Source of the DNA: Gemmatimonadota bacterium
Lineage (GTDB): Bacteria; Latescibacterota; UBA2968; UBA8231
NCBI GenBank assembly: GCA_002712305.1
Contig: PATE01000126.1
Location: 1 to 24,966, forward strand
Direction: 5' to 3'
DNA length: 24,966 nucleotides
Within the stretch, counting starts at the first letter, position 1. The number at the start of each line of letters is the position of its first letter. Shown in pieces: positions 1-8,037 of the stretch. The notes beneath the pieces are model-generated. The model ran no database searches and was not told where the DNA came from. It was given only the letters and a program-made list of their open reading frames with translations. Both the position numbers and the translations under genes were made by a program.

Positions 1-208
1 ATCGACATCGTCAATCCACTCTGATCTCGACAACACCGGGGTGGTGTTGACGCCGACCGTCGCTGGGAAAGTGACGGCTCGTGGCGGGGAGGGTCACTTC
101 CGTATAATGTGGTACGAGATCAGAGCCGACACAACCGCTTGTGGCTGTGATTCAGAAAAGGGGCCAAACGGCACCCTTTCTCGACTCAAAAAAACCCGTC
201 TGACTGAC
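1..208. other. Left-edge non-coding segment with a hairpin and a TATAAT box
   Basis: No gene is supported here. The first 24 bases can be read as eight codons ending in TGA (IDIVNPL then stop), which may be the tail of a gene lying outside the window, but this is too short to prove. A perfect 7-bp inverted repeat follows at 31-37 and 43-49 with a 5-base loop (CAACACC / GGTGTTG); it has no T-run after it, so it is at best a weak transcription end. A perfect TATAAT lies at 103-108 on the plus strand, without a convincing -35 box. A run of seven A's at 188-194 would be a U-run just downstream of the minus-strand acetyltransferase gene, but the stem before it is only three base pairs. Confidence 0.3.
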
Positions 209-1060
209 CTATACGAAATCGAGTTGCACAAACTCTCCCCGAGGTTGGTAGCCAATCTGTTGGTAAATGTGATTCGGCGTCGGGTTTGCCACATCGGTGA
301 AGAGAGTGACAAACTGTTTGCCCTCGTCGAGAATGCGCTGACTCAATTCGGCAACACACGCCGATGCGTACCCCTGGCGACGAAACTCGGCAGGCGTTCG
401 AACGATATCGATGGCGGCACCGCGGGGAGATGGCCGGGAGCGACCTGCCAGACTGACGGGGCGCCCCTCGTCCTCCCACAGCAACAGTTCCTGTCGTTCG
501 ATTCTCCGAAACACAGACCGGCGCAGCTCATTGCGGTCAGGTCTCGGATTCTGACGAACTTCGCGATTGAATGAATCGATCCAGTCGCTGAGTAGATCGA
601 GATCGGAGTCTTCAGCCAAGCGAGGTTCGCCGCTGACTGCCTCTGGTTGCATGACGTTTCGCAACTCGAAGACCATCATCTCCATGGATCGTTCTACCGC
701 AAAGGTCTCGGCTTGTCGCCAGGATGAAGCGAAGGCTTCGGCCACCTGTACGGGTCCGGTGACGCCGGGGACCGTCCGTCTGTCACCCCGCAGATCCTCG
801 ACGAGAGCGCCCAGTGCCTCGGATTGATGCACGGACTCGGCATTGAGCAGTAGCCGATGGGGAGGGGTCATGACCGCCACAAGATGGAACTGTCCCGACT
901 GCGTGATGGTCGCAAGGTAGGGTGTGTAGCCCGCGGCGGTGTGTTCGTGGGTTCGATCGGCAACACCGATCAGTACGCCGTTGATGACCTCGTCGTGATA
1001 GAGGTAGTCTGCCGCCGCTTCCAGAAAACTTGGCCCGTCACTATAGCGTTGCAGTTGCAT
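209..1060 (-). CDS. GNAT-family N-acetyltransferase
   Basis: This encodes a 283-residue cytoplasmic protein likely to transfer an acetyl group from acetyl-CoA to an unknown amine. The C-terminal third carries the GNAT acetyl-CoA loop (residues FRRQGYAS, matching the R/Q-x-x-G-x-G/A signature), followed by a helix and the typical NHIYQQIGY segment near the end, where many GNAT enzymes have N-x-x-A/I-x-x-x-Y. The first half lacks a recognisable motif; its length suggests a second, degenerate GNAT-like fold as in other ~280-residue family members. The ATG at 1060 is chosen over an upstream in-frame TTG at 1084 because GGAG lies 10 bases before the ATG. It lies 72 bp downstream of the metallophosphoesterase gene on the same strand, with a possible terminator between, so co-transcription is uncertain. 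The substrate cannot be told. Confidence 0.85.
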   Translation of the reverse strand: MQLQRYSDGPSFLEAAADYLYHDEVINGVLIGVADRTHEHTAAGYTPYLATITQSGQFHLVAVMTPPHRLLLNAESVHQSEALGALVEDLRGDRRTVPGVTGPVQVAEAFASSWRQAETFAVERSMEMMVFELRNVMQPEAVSGEPRLAEDSDLDLLSDWIDSFNREVRQNPRPDRNELRRSVFRRIERQELLLWEDEGRPVSLAGRSRPSPRGAAIDIVRTPAEFRRQGYASACVAELSQRILDEGKQFVTLFTDVANPTPNHIYQQIGYQPRGEFVQLDFV

Positions 1061-1082
1061 GTGTGTGTGTCTCCATTCGCCC

Positions 1083-1103
1083 AAAAACCTGTCGAGTCGA
1101 CAG
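1083..1103 (-). terminator. Possible Rho-independent terminator after the phosphoesterase gene
   Basis: On the minus strand an inverted repeat CTGTCGA / TCGACAG (1089-1095 and 1097-1103, one base between, so in practice a five-base-pair stem with a small loop) is followed after one G by five T's. It lies about 30 bases past the stop codon of the metallophosphoesterase gene. The stem is short, so termination would be partial at best. Confidence 0.45.
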
Positions 1104-1132
1104 CCACAGTGGCAAGCGTCACGGACTACTCG

Positions 1133-3070
1133 TCAAAGGGTCAGCAGGGCGACGGGACCGTCCCACGTGGAAAGCGGCGCTGTTCCATCGGCGACACTCC
1201 CACGAGACAGACCGTACCAACGTCCCGGGCCGGTCAGTTGGCCCAGCGGGTCTGGCCACACTCTCAGCTCACCGCCATGGCCTTCGAGACGCACACACTG
1301 TGTCGATTCGTCGAGGTCAAATTGCTGTGGCTTGATTCGTTCTAACAGAGCTGCCAGAACGCGTACCGTCTCATACGCGGGTCCGGGGTTGCAGAGTGGA
1401 TCGAGCAATCCCGCCGCGCCATCCATGGTGCGATCCAGATCGATGAGAGGTTCGATAAATGGCATCGCCCCCCATGCAGAGGCTTGTAGCAGCCCCCGAG
1501 TAATGTACGTGGGGGCCGTGGTCAGGTCATCGAGAACGATGCGCAATTGCAGTGGGCGGGCCCGAGTGGGCGCCTTCAACAACTGCTGCGTGAGTGGTCG
1601 GTGTGTCTCGGCGCTGATCACGATGGCCATGTCCGAGCTGCCCGCTGCGATCGACAGCAGTTGAGCCACTTCGTCCACCTTGTAGCCGATACGAGTGCGT
1701 GGGTGTTGTTTGTCAGCGATCAACTCACCGGGCACGATCGCACACAAGGCCAATGGTGGGTCCAACTGTTCGAGCACGGCCTGTTGACGCGCATCCGGGA
1801 TTGGAGAATCGGTCAATTGGACTTCAAGTCGATCCAGCCGCTGAGCATGTTCGGCAGCGGCTTGTGCCGCCGCGCCCAGTCCGACGGCCACCGCCTGTAT
1901 CTGCAGCCCTTCATCCCGCAACCATTGCAGCCTCTTCTGCTGTGCCGGATCATCCAGGTCTTGTGCGGGAACCCGCATCGCACCGATGCCGAGCTCTCGC
2001 AGCATGAGGTAGGGATAGTCGTTGCGAACGGGTTGGCGCACGAGCGACGGGTAGGCAACCGGAACCTGCGCACCGGTGACCAATGGCTGCACGAGGGTTT
2101 GGCCCAGATGACGCTGGCCCGAGGAGGTCGGCGTCAACACACGGCGATGGGTGGACCGTCCGTCGCCGGTGGGAATGAACTGAACGTCGAGTTGGCCTTC
2201 CTTCACGCGACACCAATAGAAGCCCAGCTTCGGCGTGTCGTCGCGGCCTCGCTCCGGGGCGGGCGGGGCGGCAAACAGGTAGCCGAATCCCGGTCGCGTA
2301 AAGCAGGAGGAGGCACAGATCCAGTGATGGGCGAACCCAGCAGCCGTCGACATCCGATCGTAAAAACGGAAATGCACGTGCGCCGCAAAAAGGTGACGCA
2401 CACGCGCCTGCTGCAACCACCGCAGCAACAGACCGCGATCAGGCTCAGCGACGGTGTCGTAGTGCCCCAGGTGGGGGTCGCTGCGATCTCGCAGGTAAAG
2501 CGGCAGATGGAGGAAGACAACGAGGCCTTGCGTCCCGGCTTCTGTGAGCTGTTCCTGCAACCAGCGCTGTTGTCGTTTGGCTGTTTCCAGCTTGGTGTTG
2601 AGAATCTGTGAATTCAACCCGACAAAACGAAGACCGCCGTGACACCACTCGGTAAAAGACAAACCGAACTGGGCTTCGTGATCCGTCAGGTCTTGCTCGC
2701 TGACCGCGTGGGTTGGCATCGTCGGATCGGGTTTATCACCCACGTCATGGTTGCCGGCGATGAAATGAGTTCGTGAGCGAAGACCCACGGCATCGATCTG
2801 TGCCAGCGCCTCAGTCTGGGCCCGGGAGAAATCTGGCCGACCAGGATACTCCTGTACCAAATCTCCCATGTGAACGATGAAGGTCGGATCCAGATCTGCA
2901 ATCGTGCGCCACACTGCCGCCGACCGCTCGCCCTGTACACCGCGTGAGGGAAACTCGGCCACGGCACGAGCATCGGCCCGGCCCGGGTCGGCGAAGTAAT
3001 GCGTATCGGCAACCACGACGAACTCGAAGTCCGCCGCGGGGAGCAGGCTTGTATCGCAGGAGATGGGCAT
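1133..3070 (-). CDS. Metallophosphoesterase with a large C-terminal domain
   Basis: A calcineurin-like, two-metal phosphoesterase of 645 residues. The metal-binding set is visible in order: DTH at residues 22-24, GD at 69-70, GNHD at 106-109, a histidine in FLHLPLY near 188, and AHVH at 230-233 in place of the usual GHxH. The phosphoesterase part ends around residue 310. The remaining ~330 residues have no motif I can name; they alternate beta-like and helical stretches (for example LGIGAMRVP and GLQIQAVAVG), which suggests a TIM-barrel-like domain followed by a beta-rich tail. No signal peptide is evident, so the protein is probably cytoplasmic. An in-frame TTG lies three codons upstream at 3079; the ATG at 3070 is preferred because AGG sits too close to the TTG. 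It is divergent from the nucleotidyltransferase gene. The substrate is unknown. Confidence 0.87.
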   Translation of the reverse strand: MPISCDTSLLPAADFEFVVVADTHYFADPGRADARAVAEFPSRGVQGERSAAVWRTIADLDPTFIVHMGDLVQEYPGRPDFSRAQTEALAQIDAVGLRSRTHFIAGNHDVGDKPDPTMPTHAVSEQDLTDHEAQFGLSFTEWCHGGLRFVGLNSQILNTKLETAKRQQRWLQEQLTEAGTQGLVVFLHLPLYLRDRSDPHLGHYDTVAEPDRGLLLRWLQQARVRHLFAAHVHFRFYDRMSTAAGFAHHWICASSCFTRPGFGYLFAAPPAPERGRDDTPKLGFYWCRVKEGQLDVQFIPTGDGRSTHRRVLTPTSSGQRHLGQTLVQPLVTGAQVPVAYPSLVRQPVRNDYPYLMLRELGIGAMRVPAQDLDDPAQQKRLQWLRDEGLQIQAVAVGLGAAAQAAAEHAQRLDRLEVQLTDSPIPDARQQAVLEQLDPPLALCAIVPGELIADKQHPRTRIGYKVDEVAQLLSIAAGSSDMAIVISAETHRPLTQQLLKAPTRARPLQLRIVLDDLTTAPTYITRGLLQASAWGAMPFIEPLIDLDRTMDGAAGLLDPLCNPGPAYETVRVLAALLERIKPQQFDLDESTQCVRLEGHGGELRVWPDPLGQLTGPGRWYGLSRGSVADGTAPLSTWDGPVALLTL

Positions 3071-3193
3071 GAGCGCCAACCTACATCACTGTCTCGTGAC
3101 GTCAATCACCCGTACATTCGCACCTTTTTATGGTGCCGTCGCGCCCGAAGCAAGGGTGGCAGCACGGCGGCGATCCAGATTGAAATTCGAAAC

Positions 3194-3198
3194 GGGAG
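3194..3198 (+). promoter_or_regulatory. Ribosome binding site deciding a GTG start
   Basis: GGGAG lies seven bases before the GTG at 3206. It places the nucleotidyltransferase start 69 codons inside a longer open frame whose upstream part overlaps the divergent gene and has no family similarity. Confidence 0.65.
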
Positions 3199-3205
3199 TA
3201 GACGG

Positions 3206-4015
3206 GTGGACACAGTGGTGGTGATGGCGCGCGGCCTGGGCAATCGCATGCGTCGAGAAGATGAGAGTGTCGGTCTGCGTTCCGACCAGAAGCACGCGGC
3301 CGAAAGCGGCATCAAAGCACTGGTCCCCTTTGATCGACCCTTTCTCGATTATGTTCTCACCGCCGTGGCCGATGCGGGGTATACGAAAGTGTGTCTCGTC
3401 ATCGGGCCTGAGCACGAGGAGATTCGCACCTACTACACCAACGTCGAGGCGGAGCGTTTGAGCTTCGACTTCGCTATCCAGCATGAACCCAAGGGCACAG
3501 CAGACGCCGTGCTGGCCGCCCAGGATGTCGTCGGCGACGAACCATTCCTGGTCATCAACTCCGACAATCACTACCCCTGCGAAGCCCTCCTGGCCCTGCG
3601 GCAGCTCGACGGTCCGGGTTTGGCCTGTTTCGACCGAGACGCGCTGATCGAGCTCAGCAACATCCCCGCCGAACGCATCGCCGGATTCGCGGTCGTCGAG
3701 GTGGACACCGATGGATTCATGTGTCGAGTCCACGAGAAACCGAGTCTCGAGCAGTTGCAGAGTATGCCCGAACCTGTGGGTGTGAGCATGAACTGCTGGC
3801 GCCTCGGAGGTGACCACATCTTCGATGCTTGTAAGGCCATCGACCCCTCGCCGCGAGGCGAGTTCGAATTGCCGGCAGCGGTGCAGTACTCCATCGACAC
3901 GCTCGGTGCCCAGGTGCGTGCCGTGCCGTTGCGCCTACCGGTGCTGGATCTCACGAGCCGAATCGATATCGACACCGTCGGCGAGCGGGTCAAAGATCTG
4001 ACTGTGCGGTTATGA
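3206..4015 (+). CDS. Sugar-phosphate nucleotidyltransferase
   Basis: A 269-residue GT-A-fold nucleotidyltransferase, expected to join a sugar 1-phosphate to an NTP and release pyrophosphate. Its N-terminus has a variant of the nucleotide-binding signature: MARGLGNRMR at residues 7-16, then a conserved lysine at 37 (GIKALVPF), where the classical form has G-x-G-x-R ... P-K. EPKGTADAV at 94-102 and the metal-binding INSDNHYP at 117-124 are standard family positions. The C-terminal left-handed helix seen in some relatives is absent; the protein ends with a simple alpha/beta segment. The GTG start is set by GGGAG. The stop overlaps the start of the kinase gene by four bases (ATGA), which implies translational coupling and a shared sugar substrate. 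The exact nucleotide and sugar cannot be deduced. Confidence 0.85.
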   Translation: MDTVVVMARGLGNRMRREDESVGLRSDQKHAAESGIKALVPFDRPFLDYVLTAVADAGYTKVCLVIGPEHEEIRTYYTNVEAERLSFDFAIQHEPKGTADAVLAAQDVVGDEPFLVINSDNHYPCEALLALRQLDGPGLACFDRDALIELSNIPAERIAGFAVVEVDTDGFMCRVHEKPSLEQLQSMPEPVGVSMNCWRLGGDHIFDACKAIDPSPRGEFELPAAVQYSIDTLGAQVRAVPLRLPVLDLTSRIDIDTVGERVKDLTVRL

Positions 4016-5367
4016 CTTCACCCCTCCTGCTCGACGATCAGCCGTTGCGACAGGATCTGCTAGACCATGGTCTCGGCAAGGATCATGTCGACGACAAGGC
4101 GAGGCGCTTTGCCGCAGCTTCACAGACCCTTGGGACGTCCACGCCAGCCACGCTGGCTTTCTTCGTTCCCGGCCGCATCGAGGTTCTCGGAAAACACACC
4201 GACTACTGCGGAGGGCACTCGCTGGTGACCGCCGTCGAGTGTGGTTTCTGTGTTGTGGCTCGGCCTCGCACCGACAACGTGATACGTGTTCACGCACTTG
4301 ACGAGGGCGACCATACCGAATTCCGCATGGGCCCAGAGCTCGATGTGCCCACAGGAACGTGGACGAACTATCCCATGACGGTCGCCCGTCGTCTCGCACG
4401 GAATTTCGACAGCTGTCGCACGGGCGCCGACATCGCTTTCAGCAGCGACCTGCCGTCGGCGGCAGGCATGAGCAGTTCATCGGCGCTTCTGATCGCCACG
4501 TATCTGATCCTGGCTGAGGTGAACCAACTGGAGTCAACGGATCGCTTCCGCGAGCATGTCGTCGACGATCTTACGCGAGCGGAATACCTGGGCACGCACG
4601 AAAACGGTCAGAGCTTCGGCCAACTGGCCGGGGATCGCGGTGTGGGAACCTTTGGTGGCAGCGAAGATCACACGGCCATCCTCTGCAGCCAACGCGGCTA
4701 CCTTGGGCTCTATCGTTATTGTCCGACCCAGGCTGTCCAGCAGATTCGTCTACCGGAAGGCCTCGTCTTCGCCGTCGGCGCCAGCGGCGTTGTGGCCGAA
4801 AAAACCGGCGCCGCCCAGGAACTCTACAATCGTGCATCCCTGCGTGTGCAAGCCCTCGTCCACGCCTGGCAGCGTCAGCAGACGTCGTCGGCTGTCTACC
4901 TGGCTGACATCACAAGCGGTGGCGACCGGTCCATAGACCAAATGCGCGCAGCGATCGAAGGAGGCAGTGACGGATTTGATACACAGGAGTTGTCTGTCCG
5001 TCTGGATCACTTCCTCGCCGAAGAGAGGCTGCTGGAAGAGGCCACCGATGCCTTGGCGCGGGGGGATGTGGCGACCTTTGGTGAGCGTGTGGACCGGTCC
5101 CAGGAACTGACGGACCGACTGCTGGGCAATCAGGTTCCTGAGACACGTGATCTGGCGCGTCTGGCGCGAGAACAGGGCGCCCTGGCAGCGTCCGCCTTTG
5201 GGGCGGGCTTCGGTGGCAGCGTCTGGGCTTTGACCTCAGATCGCCAGGCCGAGGAGTTCACCGAACGCTGGCGACGAGCCTACGTGGATGCCTATCCGGT
5301 GCGAGGCCCGACGAGCCAGTTTTTCCTCACGGGATCCGGTCCGGCGGCGTTTCCACTGCATCGCTGA
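4012..5367 (+). CDS. Galactokinase-like GHMP sugar kinase
   Basis: A 451-residue GHMP-superfamily kinase, expected to phosphorylate a sugar, most likely at the anomeric carbon. Motif 1 is PGRIEVLGKHTDY at residues 53-65; galactokinases have GRxNLxGEHTDY, so the galactose-contacting glutamate is lysine here (K61). Motif 2, the phosphate loop, is PSAAGMSSSSAL at 148-159. GGSEDHT near 215-221 replaces the galactokinase G-x-MDQ block and supplies the likely catalytic aspartate (D219). Motif 3, GAGFGGSVWA, is at 397-406. The length is slightly above the ~390 of bacterial GalK because of an N-terminal extension of about 45 residues. It has no ribosome site of its own and overlaps the nucleotidyltransferase stop. 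True GalK is possible but the altered motif argues for a related sugar. Confidence 0.82.
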   Translation: MTSPLLLDDQPLRQDLLDHGLGKDHVDDKARRFAAASQTLGTSTPATLAFFVPGRIEVLGKHTDYCGGHSLVTAVECGFCVVARPRTDNVIRVHALDEGDHTEFRMGPELDVPTGTWTNYPMTVARRLARNFDSCRTGADIAFSSDLPSAAGMSSSSALLIATYLILAEVNQLESTDRFREHVVDDLTRAEYLGTHENGQSFGQLAGDRGVGTFGGSEDHTAILCSQRGYLGLYRYCPTQAVQQIRLPEGLVFAVGASGVVAEKTGAAQELYNRASLRVQALVHAWQRQQTSSAVYLADITSGGDRSIDQMRAAIEGGSDGFDTQELSVRLDHFLAEERLLEEATDALARGDVATFGERVDRSQELTDRLLGNQVPETRDLARLAREQGALAASAFGAGFGGSVWALTSDRQAEEFTERWRRAYVDAYPVRGPTSQFFLTGSGPAAFPLHR

Positions 5368-5378
5368 AAGGGCCGTTT

Positions 5379-5407
5379 CCCGCGATCCCCTTATCCCGTC
5401 GTATACT
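5379..5407 (+). promoter_or_regulatory. Weak candidate promoter for the GGDEF-like gene
   Basis: TATACT at 5402-5407 resembles a -10 box and lies about 55 bases before the next start codon. No good -35 box is found at the right distance, so this is only a suggestion. Confidence 0.22.
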
Positions 5408-5460
5408 TTCTGCGCACCACTCGTACCGCAGCGTACTGACGAACCGTAGATAACCGACCC

Positions 5461-5967
5461 ATGCTCACATTCTTCCGCAATCTTGTCGCTCGCATTTTCG
5501 GCTTTGATCGTGAGATTAACAGCCTGCGCGAACGTGTGCGTGAACTGAGCTGGGATTCGGCATACGGGGTGTATACGCGGCCTGCCTTTCTGCAATTTGC
5601 GATGGTCATGCCACGCGGCACTCGATGGGTGGCTTTCATCGATCTGGACAAGATCCACACGCTGGATCAGGAACTTGGGTACACGGAAGTCGATCGGCGT
5701 ATCAAGGCGACCTTCTCCATGAACTTCCGCAGGTCCGATGTCGTGGCGCGTTGGTACTCGGGAGACGAGATCGTCATCCTCTTCGACTCCGATCGTGAAG
5801 GCGCTGATCGCAAGATGGAGGAGTTGGCTCTGTCCGCCCGACACGAGGGTCTCAGCTTCAAGTTTGCCATTGGCGAGTGGGCTGTCGGAAAAGAATCGGC
5901 CGATGACGTCATCGACGCATTGTCGGAAAATGTCCGTCTGCAAAAGACGTCCAGCGACCAGCGCTGA
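5461..5967 (+). CDS. Divergent GGDEF-like protein
   Basis: A 168-residue protein that follows the outline of a diguanylate cyclase domain. WDSAYGVYTRPAF matches the usual D-x-LTGL-x-NR-x-F entry, FIDLDKIHTL matches the first metal-binding aspartate strand, and FRRSDVVARWYSGDEI matches the R-x-x-D ... GGDEF hairpin. The signature is SGDEI rather than GGDEF, and there is one extra residue between the conserved arginine and the signature. The first GGDEF glycine contacts GTP, so catalysis is doubtful and a binding or scaffold role is more likely. The N-terminus (FFRNLVARIFGF) is hydrophobic and basic but short, without a clear membrane span. No strong ribosome site was seen. It stands alone between the kinase and lipoprotein genes. 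Confidence 0.72.
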   Translation: MLTFFRNLVARIFGFDREINSLRERVRELSWDSAYGVYTRPAFLQFAMVMPRGTRWVAFIDLDKIHTLDQELGYTEVDRRIKATFSMNFRRSDVVARWYSGDEIVILFDSDREGADRKMEELALSARHEGLSFKFAIGEWAVGKESADDVIDALSENVRLQKTSSDQR

Positions 5968-5999
5968 GGGATTCGGGCACGACTGATGGGCACGATTGG

Positions 6000-6545
6000 A
6001 TGGGCATGACTAGATCACGCCTGTTGCTGAGTATCACAGTGAGCTTGTTTCTGGCCAGCTGTGGCGATGACGATTCCAACCGGTTTGGCAATACCGACGA
6101 TCTTCGCCACTATCGAGACGCACTCAACCCGATCATCGACCACGTTTCGGCCATCGAAGCCCAGGTGCAGCAGCAAGCTGTGGGGTCATCGAATGTGGCC
6201 ACGGCGGCAAATCTCAACGCCGTCTATCTCGAAGTCCGGCCACAACTGCTGGAAACACTGGTCGATTTCGATCGACTCGTGCCGCCGAAGAACCTCAGGA
6301 CCCTCCATCACGACATTCGTACGCTCATCATCCTGCGCCTCGATGCCTACCGGATCGTGATGGAGGGGTTTGCGGTAGGTGACTCGACCGTGTATGCCAC
6401 AGCCGAAACTCAGCTGAGGCAGGCGAACGAACTGATCGTCGAGATCAACATCGAACTGTGCGAGATCGACGTCGCCCTTGGAGACCTCGAGGATTGTCGC
6501 TTGCTGGCCAGGCAGAGACGTCGTGAGTTCTCTCACCCGGTTTGA
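6000..6545 (+). CDS. Small lipoprotein of unknown function
   Basis: A 181-residue protein with a clear lipoprotein signal: basic start (MTRSR), a hydrophobic stretch and the lipobox LASC with the lipidated cysteine at residue 21, followed by an acidic, polar linker (GDDDSN). Aspartates after the cysteine would favour retention at the inner membrane in proteobacteria, but this rule may not hold in this lineage. The mature part is predicted mostly helical, with LNPIIDHVSAIEAQVQQQ and a later repeat of heptad-like leucines, suggesting a helical bundle. I do not recognise the family. The start may be the ATG at 6000 or 6006. It converges on the Gfo/Idh/MocA gene with only 17 bases between stops. 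Confidence 0.72.
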   Translation: MGMTRSRLLLSITVSLFLASCGDDDSNRFGNTDDLRHYRDALNPIIDHVSAIEAQVQQQAVGSSNVATAANLNAVYLEVRPQLLETLVDFDRLVPPKNLRTLHHDIRTLIILRLDAYRIVMEGFAVGDSTVYATAETQLRQANELIVEINIELCEIDVALGDLEDCRLLARQRRREFSHPV

Positions 6546-6562
6546 GTTTCGTCGTTCCTTTT

Positions 6563-7582
6563 TCAGATCTCGACCCGTCGACCAAGACGCGCAGCTTCGT
6601 AAGCAGCGGTCAGGATCTCGACGAGGTGGACGGCCGTCTCTCCGTCGAGTCGTACCGGTTGGCCTGTCTCCATGGCCTGAACCAGATCGTCGATCGGACG
6701 GGGCACATCCGGCAATTGTTCTTCTGAGAATCGATCGACGCCCTCTTCCGTCTCCAACTGCAGGTGGAAGGGGAATCCCGTCACCAGCGCCGTCCCCAGC
6801 GAACCGTAGTAGGCAGAATGCTGACGCTTACGGCGGATCTTCGAGTCCGCCGTCTGTACTAGACTGACCATCGCTCCATTCGACATCTCAAGACCGACAA
6901 CGGCGCGCACATCGGATTCAGCACTGTCCATCTGCGCCATGACGGCTGAAACCCGCAGGCCCGTACACCAGACCAGTTCACACAGTAGATGTGAACCACC
7001 GTCGACAAGAAACCCGCCGTTGGCGCCCGCATCACCACGAAAGAGTGTGGGAGGCACGACACCCGGCAGATCCGCGGGCAGCGGCTCTCGACCAAGTACA
7101 CCGAGCGCATTGCCCACCCAGCTGATGCTAGCGCTCTCAAGCTCGCCGATTCGACCGTCTACAAATTGCTTCAGTCGTTCACAATGTCGCCAATACGGCG
7201 GATTCTGAGCGACCAACAACACACGACCTGTCTCACGCGCCCGTTCCACCAGAACGCGACCTTCATCCGCATTGAGGGTGATCGGTTTCTCCAACAACAC
7301 ATGCTGCCCTGCCTCCAACGCAGCCATCGTATGTTCGAAGTGCGTCTCGTGAGGCGAGCAGATCAGAACCGCGTCAGTGGTTCCACTGGCGAGCAAGGCA
7401 CGATAGTCCGAGAACAGATCATCCACCTGAAAGGCCGCCCCCATCTTCGCCAGGGCTGCCTCGTCACGCCGACACAATGCTGCCAGTTTGGCGCGTGGAT
7501 GGGAGTCCACGTCCGGGCAGTGGCGCCGCGAGGCAAACCACCCGGCTCCGATCACACCGATACGCCACATCGTTGCTGGCAT
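6563..7582 (-). CDS. Gfo/Idh/MocA-family oxidoreductase
   Basis: A 339-residue NAD(P)-dependent dehydrogenase of sugars or sugar-like compounds. The N-terminal Rossmann fold opens with RIGVIGAGWFA (residues 7-17). The family's catalytic EKP block is present (LLEKPITL), preceded by DAVLICSPHETHFEHTMAALEAGQHV, the usual strand and helix. The C-terminal alpha/beta half contains GGFLVDGGSHLL, where family members place a substrate-binding D-x-x-x-H. The length is typical. The start is fixed by a perfect AGGAGG seven bases upstream. It is divergent from the Smr gene over 75 bp, which must hold both promoters. The substrate is unknown; the gene mix around it (sugar kinase, uxuA remnant) fits sugar or sugar-acid turnover. 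Confidence 0.9.
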   Translation of the reverse strand: MPATMWRIGVIGAGWFASRRHCPDVDSHPRAKLAALCRRDEAALAKMGAAFQVDDLFSDYRALLASGTTDAVLICSPHETHFEHTMAALEAGQHVLLEKPITLNADEGRVLVERARETGRVLLVAQNPPYWRHCERLKQFVDGRIGELESASISWVGNALGVLGREPLPADLPGVVPPTLFRGDAGANGGFLVDGGSHLLCELVWCTGLRVSAVMAQMDSAESDVRAVVGLEMSNGAMVSLVQTADSKIRRKRQHSAYYGSLGTALVTGFPFHLQLETEEGVDRFSEEQLPDVPRPIDDLVQAMETGQPVRLDGETAVHLVEILTAAYEAARLGRRVEI

Positions 7583-7589
7583 GTAGATT

Positions 7590-7595
7590 CCTCCT
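7590..7595 (-). promoter_or_regulatory. Perfect Shine-Dalgarno site
   Basis: AGGAGG on the minus strand, seven bases before the ATG at 7582. It decides the start against a second in-frame ATG four codons later. Confidence 0.75.
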
Positions 7596-7657
7596 GTGTG
7601 ATATCAAGGAAGACAAGGCTAGGGGCGTTGCTGCAAGGGGACAAACGTGAGAAAACA

Positions 7658-7969
7658 ATGGGTCAAGATCAGATGAAGGACGAAGACGGCAACGAAGACA
7701 TCGTGCGCATGCCCATTGACGGCACCCTCGACCTGCACACGTTCCATCCCCGAGATGTGAAGCCGCTGGTGCAGGACTACTTGGAGGAGTGCCAGCGCCT
7801 GGGGCTAATCGACGTCCGCGTCGTCCATGGGAAGGGTACCGGTTCACTTCGTCGCTCGGTGCACGCGATTCTCGATCGCCTCGATATCGTGGAAAGCTTC
7901 AGAATCGCCGGAGAAGGGGGAGGCGGTTGGGGTGCCACGCTGGTTCGACTGCACGCCGCCGGACATTGA
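7658..7969 (+). CDS. Smr-domain protein
   Basis: A 103-residue protein made almost entirely of a small MutS-related (Smr) domain. LDLHTFHPRD at residues 24-33 matches the conserved LDLHG segment, VRVVHGKGTGSLR at 53-65 matches the H-G-x-G signature with the following basic residues, and GWGATLVRL ends the domain as in relatives with G-x-G-x-T-x-V-x-L. The family comprises DNA or RNA endonucleases, stand-alone or fused to MutS2. The stand-alone form here is probably a nucleic-acid-binding or nicking protein. The ATG at 7658 is chosen over a longer open frame because upstream codons overlap the divergent dehydrogenase and the conserved domain begins just after it. It is followed after 68 bp by the amidohydrolase gene. 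Confidence 0.85.
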   Translation: MGQDQMKDEDGNEDIVRMPIDGTLDLHTFHPRDVKPLVQDYLEECQRLGLIDVRVVHGKGTGSLRRSVHAILDRLDIVESFRIAGEGGGGWGATLVRLHAAGH

Positions 7970-8037
7970 GCCTGGCGCAGCGCGGCGATAGATTCTCGAT
8001 GGAATGACGATGATGGCATCTTGACCCAGGCGCTGCG

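Noticed and set aside
157-183. Hairpin near the left edge (GAAAAGGGGCC / GGCACCCTTTC)
   Set aside because: The stem has two mismatches and no T-run follows on either strand, so it is not supported as a terminator.
1547-2611. A 354-codon open frame on the plus strand
   Set aside because: It lies antisense to the metallophosphoesterase gene, which has clear motifs, and its product shows no family features. High G+C makes such shadow frames common.
3128-3817. A 229-codon minus-strand open frame
   Set aside because: It lies antisense to the nucleotidyltransferase gene and has no family motif; the plus-strand product is clearly a real protein.
7970-8037. GCCTGG / CCAGGC inverted words before the amidohydrolase
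   Set aside because: Only six bases pair across a gap of about 48 bases; this is expected by chance at this base composition.
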